From Streptomyces phaeofaciens (lineage in GTDB: Bacteria > Actinomycetota > Actinomycetes > Streptomycetales > Streptomycetaceae): 64,000 nt of DNA. The notes under the pieces are model-generated. The model made no database searches. It was not told the DNA's origin and saw only the letters and a list, made by a program, of their open reading frames with translations. How positions within the stretch are numbered: the stretch's first letter is position 1; the number at the start of each line of letters is the position of its first letter. The stretch covers positions 18,457 to 82,456 of the forward strand of contig NZ_BMSA01000036.1 of NCBI RefSeq assembly GCF_014648915.1, read 5' to 3'. This document shows, in pieces, positions 29,176-37,846 of the stretch. The position numbers and the translations under genes were made by a program.

Positions 29176-29542
29176 ACACACTTCCAGACGCGAGGATGAA
29201 GGATCGGTCGACGTTACGCCGCCACAGCCGGCGAGATCAAGGGTCAGCCGGTTGCGCTGGGCTGTCCGGCGCGGCTGCTGGCCGGACGACAGGAGCCGGC
29301 AAATGGGCCGATGCTGGTGCCGGCGACGGTGTCGATGAGCCCGGTTCGACGGAAGGCCACGGCCCCGGGCCTGCGCCTGCGCCTGCGCCTGCCCCGGCAT
29401 ATTGCGCGGGACCGCACTCACCGTCCCGCACCCCCCAACCCCGCTCCGCAGCCGGCCGATGGCCCACGGCAGGGCCCACGGCTCACCCGACTGACGAAGC
29501 CCCGGCGCGCAAGATGCGGGCTGGACAGGCTAAGTTGCCCGG
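29176..29542. other. intergenic region without recognised gene
   Basis: It includes a low-complexity CTGCGCCTG repeat near 29375. The final bases contain TAAGTT (29531-29536), a possible -10 box for leaderless transcription of the next gene. Confidence 0.45.
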
Positions 29543-29983
29543 GTGAGTCTCCTTGATGATGTGGCAGAACGCGACGGCTGGCGATGCTGGGTCTGCGACC
29601 AGCCGGTCGACCCCGACAAATCGGTGAACGACCCCCAGGGGCCCAGCGTCGACAGCCGGACCGCCGACCGGAAGGCCAAGGTCACCGAACGGCTCGCGCA
29701 CCGCGGGTGCAACTCCCGCAAGGGCGCGGTCAAGGTCGTCATCGCCTGGCCCGACCACCTCTACGTGATCGAACCCGCACCACTGATCACCGTTGCCGCA
29801 CGACTGGAACGCAAGGGAGGCCGCGAGACCGTGGGCCGCTGCCCGACCAGGCAGGACGCCCAACAAGCCGCGGACTGGCTGGTGGACCGCTTCTCCCGAC
29901 TGGCACCGACGCTGCCGGTGACCGCCGACATCCAGGCAGGCGGCGGCCAGTTCCTCGTCACCCTGGCCACCGGCCGCCGCTGA
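29543..29983 (+). CDS. HNH-like zinc-site protein, possibly HNH endonuclease
   Basis: This 146-residue protein begins with DGWRCWVCDQPVDPDKS (CxxC) and has ERLAHRGCNSRKGAV, a layout like the His-Asn zinc finger of HNH nucleases. A separate domain follows (KVVIAWPDHLYVIEPAPLIT). No ribosome site precedes the GTG. TAAGTT ends 6 bases before it, which suggests a leaderless mRNA. A degenerate second copy of its middle part is at 53575-53706. Nuclease activity is an inference. Confidence 0.75.
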   Translation: MSLLDDVAERDGWRCWVCDQPVDPDKSVNDPQGPSVDSRTADRKAKVTERLAHRGCNSRKGAVKVVIAWPDHLYVIEPAPLITVAARLERKGGRETVGRCPTRQDAQQAADWLVDRFSRLAPTLPVTADIQAGGGQFLVTLATGRR

Positions 29984-30348
29984 CCGGGGAATCAACAGCC
30001 CACACCCACCCCGGGCACAGGCCGCGCCGCTCGGCCGGGCCAACACACCGTCCCAGCTTGCCATTTGAGGACCGGCGTCGAACACGGCTCGAACTTGATC
30101 AGCGTTTTCGCACTTCAGCGGACACGTAGACGGCCTCCGTCCGATCCTGTACTCCGTCAGCGTCCCGCCCCCGGACAAGGTGGACCACCAGGCTCGAAGA
30201 ACCAGCTACCGGCCACCCGGGGCGACGCCGGCCCGGCCAAGGCACGGGCCGCCGTGGCTGCCATGGTGGTGGGACTCGCACACGACTTCCACGAAGCTGA
30301 CGTCGATGTGGCCTGGGATCCGCCCCGGGAACCCGGGTCCTGGACAGC
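29984..30348. other. intergenic region without recognised gene
   Basis: These 365 bases lie between convergent genes. No domain, repeat or clear terminator was seen. Confidence 0.5.
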
Positions 30349-31260
30349 TCAGGTCACCTCACCGGCCCCTGGTGCGTCGCAGGAGAAGTCGTATCCGATG
30401 AAGTCGGCGACACGGCTGTATCCGATCCGCCGGTAGAGGGCGTTACTGGTGGGGTTGTCCGGGTCCGTGAACAGGACGACGTCCCTCGCGCCCGCGGCCA
30501 GCGCCGCCCTGCTCACCTCGACCGTCACGGCACCCGCGTAGCCGCGGCCCCGAAGACGAGCCGGGGTGTAGACGGGATCCACCCGGACCATGCCCCCCAC
30601 GACCGAGGTCACAGCCGCCATCGACACGGGAACGCCCTCCGGGGACTCCCAGAACGTGAAGTGCCTGTCGCCGAAACGCGAGTCGTCCCAGGAGCCGGCG
30701 TCGATCAGGTCGATGGAACGCTGCTCCCCGACATCGACGCAGAACTCCCGGCACCAGCACACGACTTGATCCCGGTCCCTCTCGCCCACGATGCGCCCCC
30801 GGCCTTCCGGGTGCGGCCGCGGCGGGGTGAGCGAGCCGAGACGGTAAAGGTGCGTCCGCCAGAAGGGGACCGGTACCGCGCCCGTGTGCCGCTGCCACGC
30901 CCCGGCGAACGCGGTGGCCGTGTCGTGATCCCCGAGAACACCCGAGACGAACCGGTCAACGCCGGCCAGGCGAGCGACGAGAGCTTCCGCCCGCCCGGCA
31001 GAAAGAGGGGTGATCCACACATGCCCGCGTGGCCTGCGATAGACAACGGCACAGACCTCACCCCCGGACTCGAGCACACCGAAGAAGCCGGCTTCGACAC
31101 CCCGTGCGCCTGTACCAGGTGCGCCGGCACCACGTGCCCGCAGTCTCTCGATGTCGGTCAGCGGCGTGTTGTGCAGGACGGGACGCGAGCGCAGGAAACC
31201 CCCGGCCCGGGCCAGAAAGTCCTCGACATCGTCGGTGAACCGCCAGTCATCGGAAACCAT
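30349..31260 (-). CDS. GNAT family N-acetyltransferase
   Basis: This 303-residue protein has a C-terminal GNAT domain: VRVDPVYTPARLRGRGYAGAV supplies the acetyl-CoA-binding R/QxxGxG/A motif, followed by VVLFTDPDNPTSNALYRRIGY. The N-terminal half (LSAGRAEALVARLAGV, DHDTATAFAGAW) looks like a degenerate second GNAT repeat. It transfers acetyl groups to an unknown amine. The ATG is at 31260 and it has no operon partner. Confidence 0.92.
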   Translation of the reverse strand: MVSDDWRFTDDVEDFLARAGGFLRSRPVLHNTPLTDIERLRARGAGAPGTGARGVEAGFFGVLESGGEVCAVVYRRPRGHVWITPLSAGRAEALVARLAGVDRFVSGVLGDHDTATAFAGAWQRHTGAVPVPFWRTHLYRLGSLTPPRPHPEGRGRIVGERDRDQVVCWCREFCVDVGEQRSIDLIDAGSWDDSRFGDRHFTFWESPEGVPVSMAAVTSVVGGMVRVDPVYTPARLRGRGYAGAVTVEVSRAALAAGARDVVLFTDPDNPTSNALYRRIGYSRVADFIGYDFSCDAPGAGEVT

Positions 31261-31640
31261 GTCTCATGCTCCCGGACACACTCGGCCCCGGGGAAGCGCT
31301 TAGCTCACGGACGCGCCACCGCCACGACCACTCCAGCACCTTTCAGCCACAGTGGCACAACTGAACGCGCCCAGACGACGACGGCCACAGCGACCTCGGG
31401 AGCTGCGAGGCCGCCGCCGTGTCCAGCACAGGTTCCCTCGTTCACCAGTTGGCCCGCCGCCTTCCGCGGGTCAGACCTCGGGTCATCATGCCGACGCAGC
31501 CGATCGAGCACCCGACCCTCACACGGCAGGGCAGGACCGCGAAGCCTTCGCACCCGCCGGCCGGGAGACGATGCGCAGGCCGAGCCGGCGACGGTCGCGC
31601 GCCCCGTCCGCACCGCAACCCCGGCCGGGCTGCGCCGGGC

Positions 31641-31772
31641 GTGCTCGGCAGCGGCGACATGGACGGCGACCGCGACATCGACCTGCTGGTGTCCGGCGAC
31701 GGCGACGATCGGTTGTCTGGCTGGAACAGGTGGGAGACCGCAGCTTCGAGACCCACGTCCTGGCTCGTGCGG
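31641..31772 (+). pseudogene. remnant of an FG-GAP/VCBS-repeat protein with frameshift
   Basis: One frame reads LGSGDMDGDRDIDLLVSGDGD, a calcium-binding FG-GAP/VCBS loop. Near 31710 the homology moves to another frame, reading VVWLEQVGDRSFETHVLA, the expected continuation. No start or remaining repeats were found, so this is a decayed fragment of a secreted beta-propeller protein. Confidence 0.5.
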
Positions 31773-31790
31773 GCGGCCACCGAAGCCGGA

Positions 31791-31829
31791 CGTGCGGGCG
31801 GCCGTGAGGTCTGCGCGGCCGCCCGCACG
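31791..31829. terminator. strong inverted repeat, possible terminator
   Basis: Arms CGTGCGGGCGGCC and GGCCGCCCGCACG are perfectly complementary over 13 bases with a 13-base loop. There is no T tract, which is common for streptomycete terminators. It is about 100 bases past the stop of the secreted hydrolase gene on the minus strand. Confidence 0.6.
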
Positions 31830-31926
31830 ACGTGATGTGTCTGCCTGGACTTTCGCGCCTTCAGGTCCGGTTGCCCTCAGCGGGCGAGTTCACCGGCGAC
31901 GGGCTGATGGCATGCCGAGGCGGCGA

Positions 31927-32862
31927 TCAGGGCTTGGCCGTGTACACGACGCCGGCCAGGTTCTGGGCGGCGGAGCCCCACACCTGGTCGTACAGGGAGG
32001 AGTCGAGGCCGAGCGTGTGGAGCAGCCAGGACGTGGTGATGCCGTAGGTCAGTTTCAGTTGGACGGCTCGGGTGGTGCTCCCGCTGTCGCAGCCGATGCC
32101 GGAGCTGTCCTCGAACCCGCAGTGGAATCCGCCGGTGATGACGCGCAGTTGCGTGTGCGACACCTTGGCGTCGTACATCTTCTGCTGGTTGCCGGCGACA
32201 CCGGCGATCGAGTCGGCGCTGCCACCGACGTACTGGACAGGTATGGCGAGTGCGGCGGAGGCGGCGACGGCCGAGGGGTTGGTCTCGGCGGCGGCGAGGG
32301 TGGTGACGGACTTGACGGCAGGGTTACGGCTCGCGGCGATCAGTGCCGCGCCGCCGCCCATGGAGTGGCCCGAGACCGCGTACCTGGAGGTGTCGACCCG
32401 CTCTGCGAAACGTGAGCCGTTGGTCGTGTTCTGTGTGGTGAGCCAGGTCAGTGCCGCGTTGAGGTCGTCGGCGAAGGCCGTGTGGCTCGGGAAGAGGCCG
32501 CCCTGGGACTTGGGGGCGACGGTGATGACACCCCAGGAGGCGTAGTGCTTGAGCAGGCTCTCGTACTGCGTGACGGCCTGGAAGAAGCCGTGCCCGAAGG
32601 CGAGGCCCGGGTGGGCTCCGGCGGCGGCCGGTGCGTTCGCCCCGGCCGTCGTGCCCGGGTACCAGACACGCGCACTGTACGACCGCCCCGCGGCCGTCAC
32701 TGTGACGTCGGTGTAGGCGACGGGGAACGACCCTGTGGTCGAGGGGTCCACCACCTCCGCGGCTGCCGCCGGGCGGGCGTGGGCACCTCCTGGTGCGAGG
32801 GCAAGGGCGGCCGCAGCGGTGAGCAGCACCGCGGTGCTGGAGCGCAGGAGTGTACGGAACAC
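31927..32862 (-). CDS. secreted alpha/beta hydrolase, cutinase/PET-hydrolase-like lipase
   Basis: This 311-residue protein has a Sec signal peptide (residues 1-35, SSTAVLLTAAAALALAPGGAHA). The alpha/beta hydrolase core has oxyanion region LAFGHGFFQ, nucleophile elbow GHSMGGGAALIAA (Ser), ADSIAGVAGN (Asp region) and ITGGFHCGFED (His). Two C-terminal cysteines (HCGFE and GCDSG) may form a disulfide. It resembles actinobacterial cutinases and chlorophyllase-like lipases and probably cleaves esters outside the cell. GTG 32862 has AAGGTGA upstream. Confidence 0.85.
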   Translation of the reverse strand: MFRTLLRSSTAVLLTAAAALALAPGGAHARPAAAAEVVDPSTTGSFPVAYTDVTVTAAGRSYSARVWYPGTTAGANAPAAAGAHPGLAFGHGFFQAVTQYESLLKHYASWGVITVAPKSQGGLFPSHTAFADDLNAALTWLTTQNTTNGSRFAERVDTSRYAVSGHSMGGGAALIAASRNPAVKSVTTLAAAETNPSAVAASAALAIPVQYVGGSADSIAGVAGNQQKMYDAKVSHTQLRVITGGFHCGFEDSSGIGCDSGSTTRAVQLKLTYGITTSWLLHTLGLDSSLYDQVWGSAAQNLAGVVYTAKP

Positions 32863-33005
32863 GAGATCACCTTTTCTGTGGGGATGAAGCAGTGATTTCT
32901 GGTGGTACGTCTCCGTGATGTCCGGGTCTTCTTCGGCGCCGAGGTCGAAGGAGCGCACCGCGGCGGGCACACCCGCACAAGCCCGGGCGGTGGGTCGGGT
33001 GGAGG

Positions 33006-33140
33006 TCAGCCTGGCTGTCGTGACCGGTAGCCGCCTGTCATGCGGGACGGGTTGTCGACGATCTGTCGGTCCGGCGGTGCGCTGCCGCGGCCGCCGAACT
33101 CCGCACCGATGACGAGGACATCGTGGTGGAAGCCGCTCAT
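33006..33140 (-). pseudogene. truncated GMC/cholesterol-oxidase-like flavoprotein, N-terminus only
   Basis: The ATG overlaps the TetR stop (ATGA) and the frame begins MSGFHHDVLVIGAEFGG. This is the FAD-binding start of cholesterol-oxidase-like GMC proteins, with a damaged GxGxxG. Only 44 codons remain before a stop, so an oxidoreductase once co-translated with the TetR gene has been deleted. Confidence 0.55.
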
Positions 33141-33790
33141 CGGTCGTCCTCTCCTCTGAAGTCGGCCAGCAGCGGGGTGACGAGGCGTTCGAGGTTCTGG
33201 CGCCGAACCTGCGGGTTTACCGCGGTGAGCGGGAGGGGGCTGTCCAGGGCGGGGACGTGCGGAAGGAGCGCGAGGTGGGGCAGGACCACGAGCAGGAGCG
33301 ACAGCAGCGCCTCGACGTCGGTGTCTTCGCGCAGGTGCTCGGCGGCGACGGCTCGTTCGAGCAGGGGGCGCAGCGCGGCCAGATAGAGGGCGTTCACGGG
33401 TGTCCGGACGGCGTCGCGGACGGCGGGGTCCATCTCCATGTTGGTGGCGGCTGCCACCCCGCGCTCCAGGGGCTGCTTGGCGAAGTAGTCGAGCCAGGCT
33501 TCCAGCGCGTCGACGAGATGCACGGAGAAGTCGCGGGTGCCGTCGTAGCCCTCGAGCCAGGGCCGCATGTGGGCGTGGACGCGCAGCGACGTCTGCTCGG
33601 CGACGTAGGTGAAGAGATCGAGTTTGCCGGAGAAATACTGGAAGAGTGAGCCCTTGGCCACCCCTGCTTCGCGGGCGATGACGTTCAGGCTGCCCGTGGA
33701 GTAGCCGTGCGTTCCGAACTCGTCCATCGCCGCGACCAGGACACGCTCGCGACGAGCCGGGGACAGCCGGGTCCAGGTGGGCGTGGGCAT
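33137..33790 (-). CDS. TetR family transcriptional regulator
   Basis: This 217-residue protein has an N-terminal TetR HTH (RERVLVAAMDEFGTHGY, SLNVIAREAGVAKGSLFQYF, residues 10-55) and a helical ligand domain with LLSLLLVVLPHLALL. ATG 33790 was chosen because GGAGG precedes it by 7 bases. Two tandem TGACCG-N2-CGGTCA sites lie directly upstream, so autorepression is likely. Its downstream coupled gene is now only a remnant. Confidence 0.93.
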   Translation of the reverse strand: MPTPTWTRLSPARRERVLVAAMDEFGTHGYSTGSLNVIAREAGVAKGSLFQYFSGKLDLFTYVAEQTSLRVHAHMRPWLEGYDGTRDFSVHLVDALEAWLDYFAKQPLERGVAAATNMEMDPAVRDAVRTPVNALYLAALRPLLERAVAAEHLREDTDVEALLSLLLVVLPHLALLPHVPALDSPLPLTAVNPQVRRQNLERLVTPLLADFRGEDDR

Positions 33791-33805
33791 GGGCATTCCT
33801 CCGCA

Positions 33806-33835
33806 TGACCGGGCGGTCATGTGACCGCCCGGTCA
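33806..33835. promoter_or_regulatory. tandem TetR operators
   Basis: TGACCGGGCGGTCA (33806-33819) and TGACCGCCCGGTCA (33822-33835) are each TGACCG-N2-CGGTCA palindromes separated by 2 bases. Together they form a larger perfect inverted repeat. They end 16 bases before the TetR start codon. Confidence 0.82.
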
Positions 33836-33836
33836 T

Positions 33837-34384
33837 GGTGGAGGCGCTTCACACAGGATGTCAACGCAGTTGACGCACAAGCCTGTTGAGCGGCTTCTGC
33901 CGCCCCCGACAGGGGGACGGGCCGGCCGACGGCCGGCCGTGGGCCCTGTCTCCGGCGGACCACATGTATGGGCGGTGGCGGCGTACTGGCGGACGAACCC
34001 GACGATGCGGCAACTGGAGCCGGTGTGCGGGTTCTCGAAGTCGGCAGGGACCGGGTCATCGACCACAGCTACACCCTGTTGACCGGCCCCTGCCTCCTGC
34101 TCGCCGGAAACCTGGCCACGGCCCCGTGGTCGAGCACGGCTCCAGCACCGCGAACACCTGAGCCCAGTGCCGGCTCGTGCTGATCACCGCCGGCATCTGC
34201 CGGAACAGCGCCGGGCACGAACTCCGCTCCCCCAGTTCCGCAGCGGCCTCTGCCTCGCCCAGTGGATCCGCACCTACCACCAGGTCAGGGATCGTCTCTC
34301 CTACCGATGCCAATACGCCGCTCCCGGCATCGTCCGCCGCGGCCGCTCCGCAGCGAGCGGAGCCGCCGCGGCAGGCGGGATGGG
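33837..34384. other. intergenic region with only doubtful small ORFs
   Basis: A minus-strand frame at 33833-34066 (77 codons, GTG) has fair codon bias and a CVNC motif, but it overlaps the TetR operators. No homologue is recognised, so it is not called. Confidence 0.4.
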
Positions 34385-35269
34385 TCAGCGGGCCGTGCCG
34401 AAGTCCTGCGTCCAGTAGTTGCCGGGCTGCGCCACCCCCACACCGATCTCCTTGAAGCCGCAGTCCAGGATGTTGCGTTTGTGGCCGGCGCTGGCCATCC
34501 AGCCCGCCATGACCTGCTCGGGCGTGGAGTACCCGTACGCGACGTTCTCGCCGTAGGTGCTCCACAGGTAGCCCGCGCGCGTGATCCGCTGTCCCGGGTC
34601 GGACCCGTCGGAACCGGTGTGCGACATGGTGTTGTGGCTCGCCATGTCCGCACTGTGAGCCTGGGCGGCCTGCGAGAGCTTCGCGTTCAGGGTGACCGGG
34701 GAACAACCGACCTTGGCACGCTCGCTGTTGACCAGGGCGACCACGCGGGCGACGGCCGGGGTCGCCGTGCCGGCGGCGGTCGGCTTCGGCGCGGCGGTCG
34801 TCGTCGAGGGAGACGCGGCGGTCGGCTTCGGCGCGGCGGTCGTCGTCGAGGGAGACGCGGCGGTCGGCTTCGGCGCGACGGTGGCCCTCGTCGGGGCGGG
34901 CGGGGAGGCCGTCTTCCGGACAGGCGGGGTGATCGTCTTCGACGCGGGCAGCTTGGGCTTCTTCCGGGCGGGTGCCTTGGGCTTCTTCGGGGCGGGCGCC
35001 GCGGTCCCGGGAGAGGTCGTCGGCGAGGCCGAGGGCGAAGCCGTCGCCGCTTGCTTCGCGGTCCGGACGTCCCACCACCGGTGTCCGTCCCAGGAGGTCT
35101 TCCTCCCGTCCGTCCAGTGACCGCTGGACGTGGCGGTGACGGCCTCGGCTCCCGCGTCACCCATGCACGCCATGGCGGCCGACGGCACCGCCACCGCGCC
35201 CATCGCCAGGACCGCGACGGCTATGGGCCGGCGGCGGGTCTTCCTGCGGTGCTTGCGCTGGTTCCTCAT
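34385..35269 (-). CDS. secreted CAP (SCP/PR-1) domain protein
   Basis: This 294-residue protein has a basic N-terminus and signal-like segment (residues 15-35, IAVAVLAMGAVAVPSAAMA). A long Pro/Ala/Lys/Thr-rich linker contains two copies plus a partial third of a 14-residue PKPTAASPSTTTAA repeat. The C-terminal CAP domain (residues 175-294) has LVNSERAKVGC, AHSADMASHNTMSH, YGENVAYGYSTPEQVMAGWM, HKRNILD and NYWTQDFGT. The His/Glu residues of the CAP cavity are retained. It is probably a wall-associated protein of unknown activity. Confidence 0.92.
   Translation of the reverse strand: MRNQRKHRRKTRRRPIAVAVLAMGAVAVPSAAMACMGDAGAEAVTATSSGHWTDGRKTSWDGHRWWDVRTAKQAATASPSASPTTSPGTAAPAPKKPKAPARKKPKLPASKTITPPVRKTASPPAPTRATVAPKPTAASPSTTTAAPKPTAASPSTTTAAPKPTAAGTATPAVARVVALVNSERAKVGCSPVTLNAKLSQAAQAHSADMASHNTMSHTGSDGSDPGQRITRAGYLWSTYGENVAYGYSTPEQVMAGWMASAGHKRNILDCGFKEIGVGVAQPGNYWTQDFGTAR
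34779..34885. repeat. 42-bp tandem repeat in the CAP protein linker
   Basis: Copies start at 34779, 34821 and 34863 (the last partial). The unit is a multiple of three and encodes a 14-residue linker repeat. Confidence 0.9.
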
Positions 35270-36322
35270 GCGGACCTCGTTCGGTCGACTCTCTTTGCGC
35301 CCCGGCCGGCCCGGTTTCGCACAGACATTGCGCTTGACCTGCGGGGGCGCCTTGCAGGGCCGTCATTGTTAAAAGCCACGTGAGAACACGGCAACGGGCC
35401 GCTTCCACTACCTCACCTAGTAGACGACGGCCCCCTTGAATCCGGCCCCGGATTGTGCCGAGCCGCCGAGGCGGAGACCGGCAGCGCCTCACACTCCGTC
35501 AGAAGGACGGCAGATACGGTCCGGCGCCTCGAGACCGCCGATCCCGGCCATCACCCCCGACCAAGATGCCGTATATGCCGATTTCCATACGCCAGATCCG
35601 CCTATGTCGGCCACACGCCACGTACTACCGCGACACGTTGATGCGGACCGGGCACGTGAGGGATGTCACCGCCCCTCCCCACAACCCTTCCGGCGACCGG
35701 CATGCCGGGCGATACGGACAGACAGCGGTGACCGTGCGCAGCAGCGCGCCGAGACCGCCGACGCAGACGCCGCGGAAGAGAGCCACCACCTGCCCGTCAC
35801 CGACACCGGTCCGGGCGAAGACGCCGGACCATGCGACCCTGGGCACCTCCGGCCCGCCGGGCACCTCGCGGGCGGAGCGGCAGCCAGCGACGCGGAACGA
35901 GGCGCCAAGGAAAGACTTCGGGCCGGCCGTGAAACCGCGCCCCGCCCCCGCCGCCAGGAGATCGCGCGCCGATCGATCAGGCACGCGCGCGCTGCGGCGG
36001 ACCCACCACCTGACCTCAGCCACACCACCCGACGCCCCACAGAACACACCCCGACGGCAACGGCACCCAGGACACGCCGCTCCCGGCCGCACATGCCGAA
36101 GCCACCGCCCCCTCCCCCACGGGGCGCCGACAGAACCTGGTCAACGCAGGACGGGCCGATCACCGCACAAAGGGTCCGGCCCCACCATGCCGGACACTGC
36201 ACCCACGGGGCCGGGGAGCAGGAATCCCCAGCCGCGCGGAGGCTGCCTGGACGGCATCGACATCCGCAGCAAGCGCCCGAGGTCGAAAAACTACGAAAAT
36301 AGACAAAAAGACCGGAAAGTAG
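35270..36322. other. 1-kb region without supported gene
   Basis: Open frames on both strands are compositionally biased (His/Pro/Arg or Ser/Arg) and look like shadows. The left end carries the promoter of the CAP gene. Nothing else was recognised. Confidence 0.45.
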
Positions 36323-36349
36323 GGAACCACCCGAATCGCCCTGATGTCT
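36323..36349 (+). promoter_or_regulatory. possible SigE-like (ECF) promoter
   Basis: GGAACC (36323-36328) and TGTCT (36345-36349) are 16 bases apart. This approximates envelope-stress ECF promoters of streptomycetes (GGAAC-N16-CGTCT). It is 44 bases before the start of the secreted protein gene. Confidence 0.35.
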
Positions 36350-36393
36350 CTTCCAGTGAGCACACAGTCCCCTACAGAAAGATCGGGGGCGTC

Positions 36394-36915
36394 ATGCACC
36401 ACCATCCGCGCCGCACGGCCGTCGCCGCCGCCGGCATCCTCCTCACCGCGACCGCCGGTGCCGCGGCTCCCGCCTCTGCCGCCACACAGTCCGCGGCATC
36501 GGGGCGAGCCCCGGCCACCGCACTCGTCGTCGACGCCCACTGGGCCGGGCACTGCACCTTCGACCGCCTCGTCATCCATGTGCGGGGCACCGTGCCACCC
36601 GTCACCGTCAAACCCGTCAGGCACCTGCGCTACGACGGCTCCGGAAAGAGGGTCCCGCTCGCCGGACGCTACTTCCTGGAGATCAAGCTCTCCCCCGCCG
36701 CCGCCCACAATCAGGCCGGCAAGCCCGTCTACCGGGGACCCCGCCTGCTGAAGATCCACCTGCCCAAGCTCAAGGGGCTCGCACTGACCGGCGACTTCGA
36801 AGGCGTGGTCACCTTCGGGACGGCGTTCAAGACCAAACCGCACTACAAGGCCTACACCGTCCCCCGCCCGGCCCGATTCGTCCTCGACATCAAACACCCC
36901 AACATCTGCTCCTGA
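36394..36915 (+). CDS. secreted AMIN-like domain protein
   Basis: This 173-residue protein has a signal peptide (residues 1-29, TAVAAAGILLTATAGAAAPASA). A single beta-rich domain contains HCTFDRLVIHVRG, PLAGRYFLEIKLSPA, YKAYTVPRPARFVLDIKHP and a final Cys. The last motif is typical of AMIN-like proteins that bind cell-wall glycans. Two cysteines may pair. A perfect terminator follows 13 bases after the stop. Confidence 0.82.
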   Translation: MHHHPRRTAVAAAGILLTATAGAAAPASAATQSAASGRAPATALVVDAHWAGHCTFDRLVIHVRGTVPPVTVKPVRHLRYDGSGKRVPLAGRYFLEIKLSPAAAHNQAGKPVYRGPRLLKIHLPKLKGLALTGDFEGVVTFGTAFKTKPHYKAYTVPRPARFVLDIKHPNICS

Positions 36916-36927
36916 CCGGGAGCGACC

Positions 36928-36960
36928 CCGCCCGGCTCCGACCACCCCGGAGCCGGGCGG
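36928..36960. terminator. strong terminator hairpin
   Basis: CCGCCCGGCTCCG (36928-36940) and CGGAGCCGGGCGG (36948-36960) pair perfectly over 13 bases with a 7-base loop, 13 bases after the AMIN-like gene. Confidence 0.85.
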
Positions 36961-37115
36961 CCACGCCACCATCACCCCGGAGCGGGAACGTTGAGAGGCC
37001 GCCCCCGTGAGCAACACCGACTCGTAAGAGCCCCCTGCCCAGTGGCTGTCCGCGATTCGCCGCTTCAGCACGCGACTTCGCAGGGGCGCCAGAACTCACC
37101 TGGGTACTGCTACTC

Positions 37116-37796
37116 ATGCGTCGCACCCTGCCGACGTCTACCGTCACGTGCATGCCCAAGACCCCTCTACGTCTACGTAGAACCCGAACCGCCAGGAGGA
37201 CCGTCCTGTACGCCGTCGCAGGGCTTGTGCCGGTCGCGCTGTCAGTGGCTGCCGTGGCAGTGGGGAACTCCGTATGGAACGGCGCGCCGTATCCCTCTGC
37301 TGACCCCGACGTGGTCGCCCAACGGCTCAAGGACCGGTCTGACTGGGTGTACGACGGCTTCGCGCTGCCCGAAACGTACGCGGCCAACTCGGGCAGGGTC
37401 GATACCGGCGCCTGCTACTACCGAGGGCTGAGAAGCATCGCCCATATCGACGAGGCACGCAGCGACGTCCGGAGCTTCGGACTCGATTGGAGCGTGCCCG
37501 ACATCCCCGAAGCCACCGCACGAGACGCGCAGCGGCGCGTACGCCAGCGACTGGTGAAGCAGGGTTGGAAACTCACCCACGAAGGCGACCGTGCAGGGGC
37601 GACCTTCCGCGAGCTGGGCTTCCGATTCGAAAACCCGAAGGACGGCGACCAGGTCGACGTTCAGTGGAACGACTCGACCACGACGTTGTTCATCAGCGTC
37701 TACGCCCCCTGCGCGCAGGTTCCCGACGGCTTCGAGGAGCACGACTGGTCCGAGGCGGACTGGCACCCGAATGGGCAAGCTGCCTCACGGTTTTGA
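37116..37796 (+). CDS. membrane-anchored hypothetical protein
   Basis: This protein of up to 226 residues has one N-terminal transmembrane or signal-anchor segment (VLYAVAGLVPVALSVAAVAVG, about residues 30-50) preceded by many Arg residues. A soluble extracytoplasmic part follows (DVVAQRLKDRSDWVYDGFAL, FRELGFRFENPKDGDQV, FISVYAPCAQVPDG). No family is recognised. No ribosome site is clear for ATG 37116; ATG 37152 is an alternative. It converges with the large membrane protein. Confidence 0.7.
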   Translation: MRRTLPTSTVTCMPKTPLRLRRTRTARRTVLYAVAGLVPVALSVAAVAVGNSVWNGAPYPSADPDVVAQRLKDRSDWVYDGFALPETYAANSGRVDTGACYYRGLRSIAHIDEARSDVRSFGLDWSVPDIPEATARDAQRRVRQRLVKQGWKLTHEGDRAGATFRELGFRFENPKDGDQVDVQWNDSTTTLFISVYAPCAQVPDGFEEHDWSEADWHPNGQAASRF

Positions 37797-37846
37797 AGAG
37801 CCGCGCGGTGTCGTACCGCGCGGAACGGGCTGCCGCCGTCGATGTC

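Noticed and set aside
33833..34066. 77-codon minus-strand frame with a CVNC motif upstream of TetR
   Set aside because: It overlaps the TetR operators, has no ribosome site and resembles no known family.
35270..35420. Riboswitch (c-di-AMP type) upstream of the CAP gene
   Set aside because: The leader is long, but the conserved ydaO-type sequence blocks were not found.
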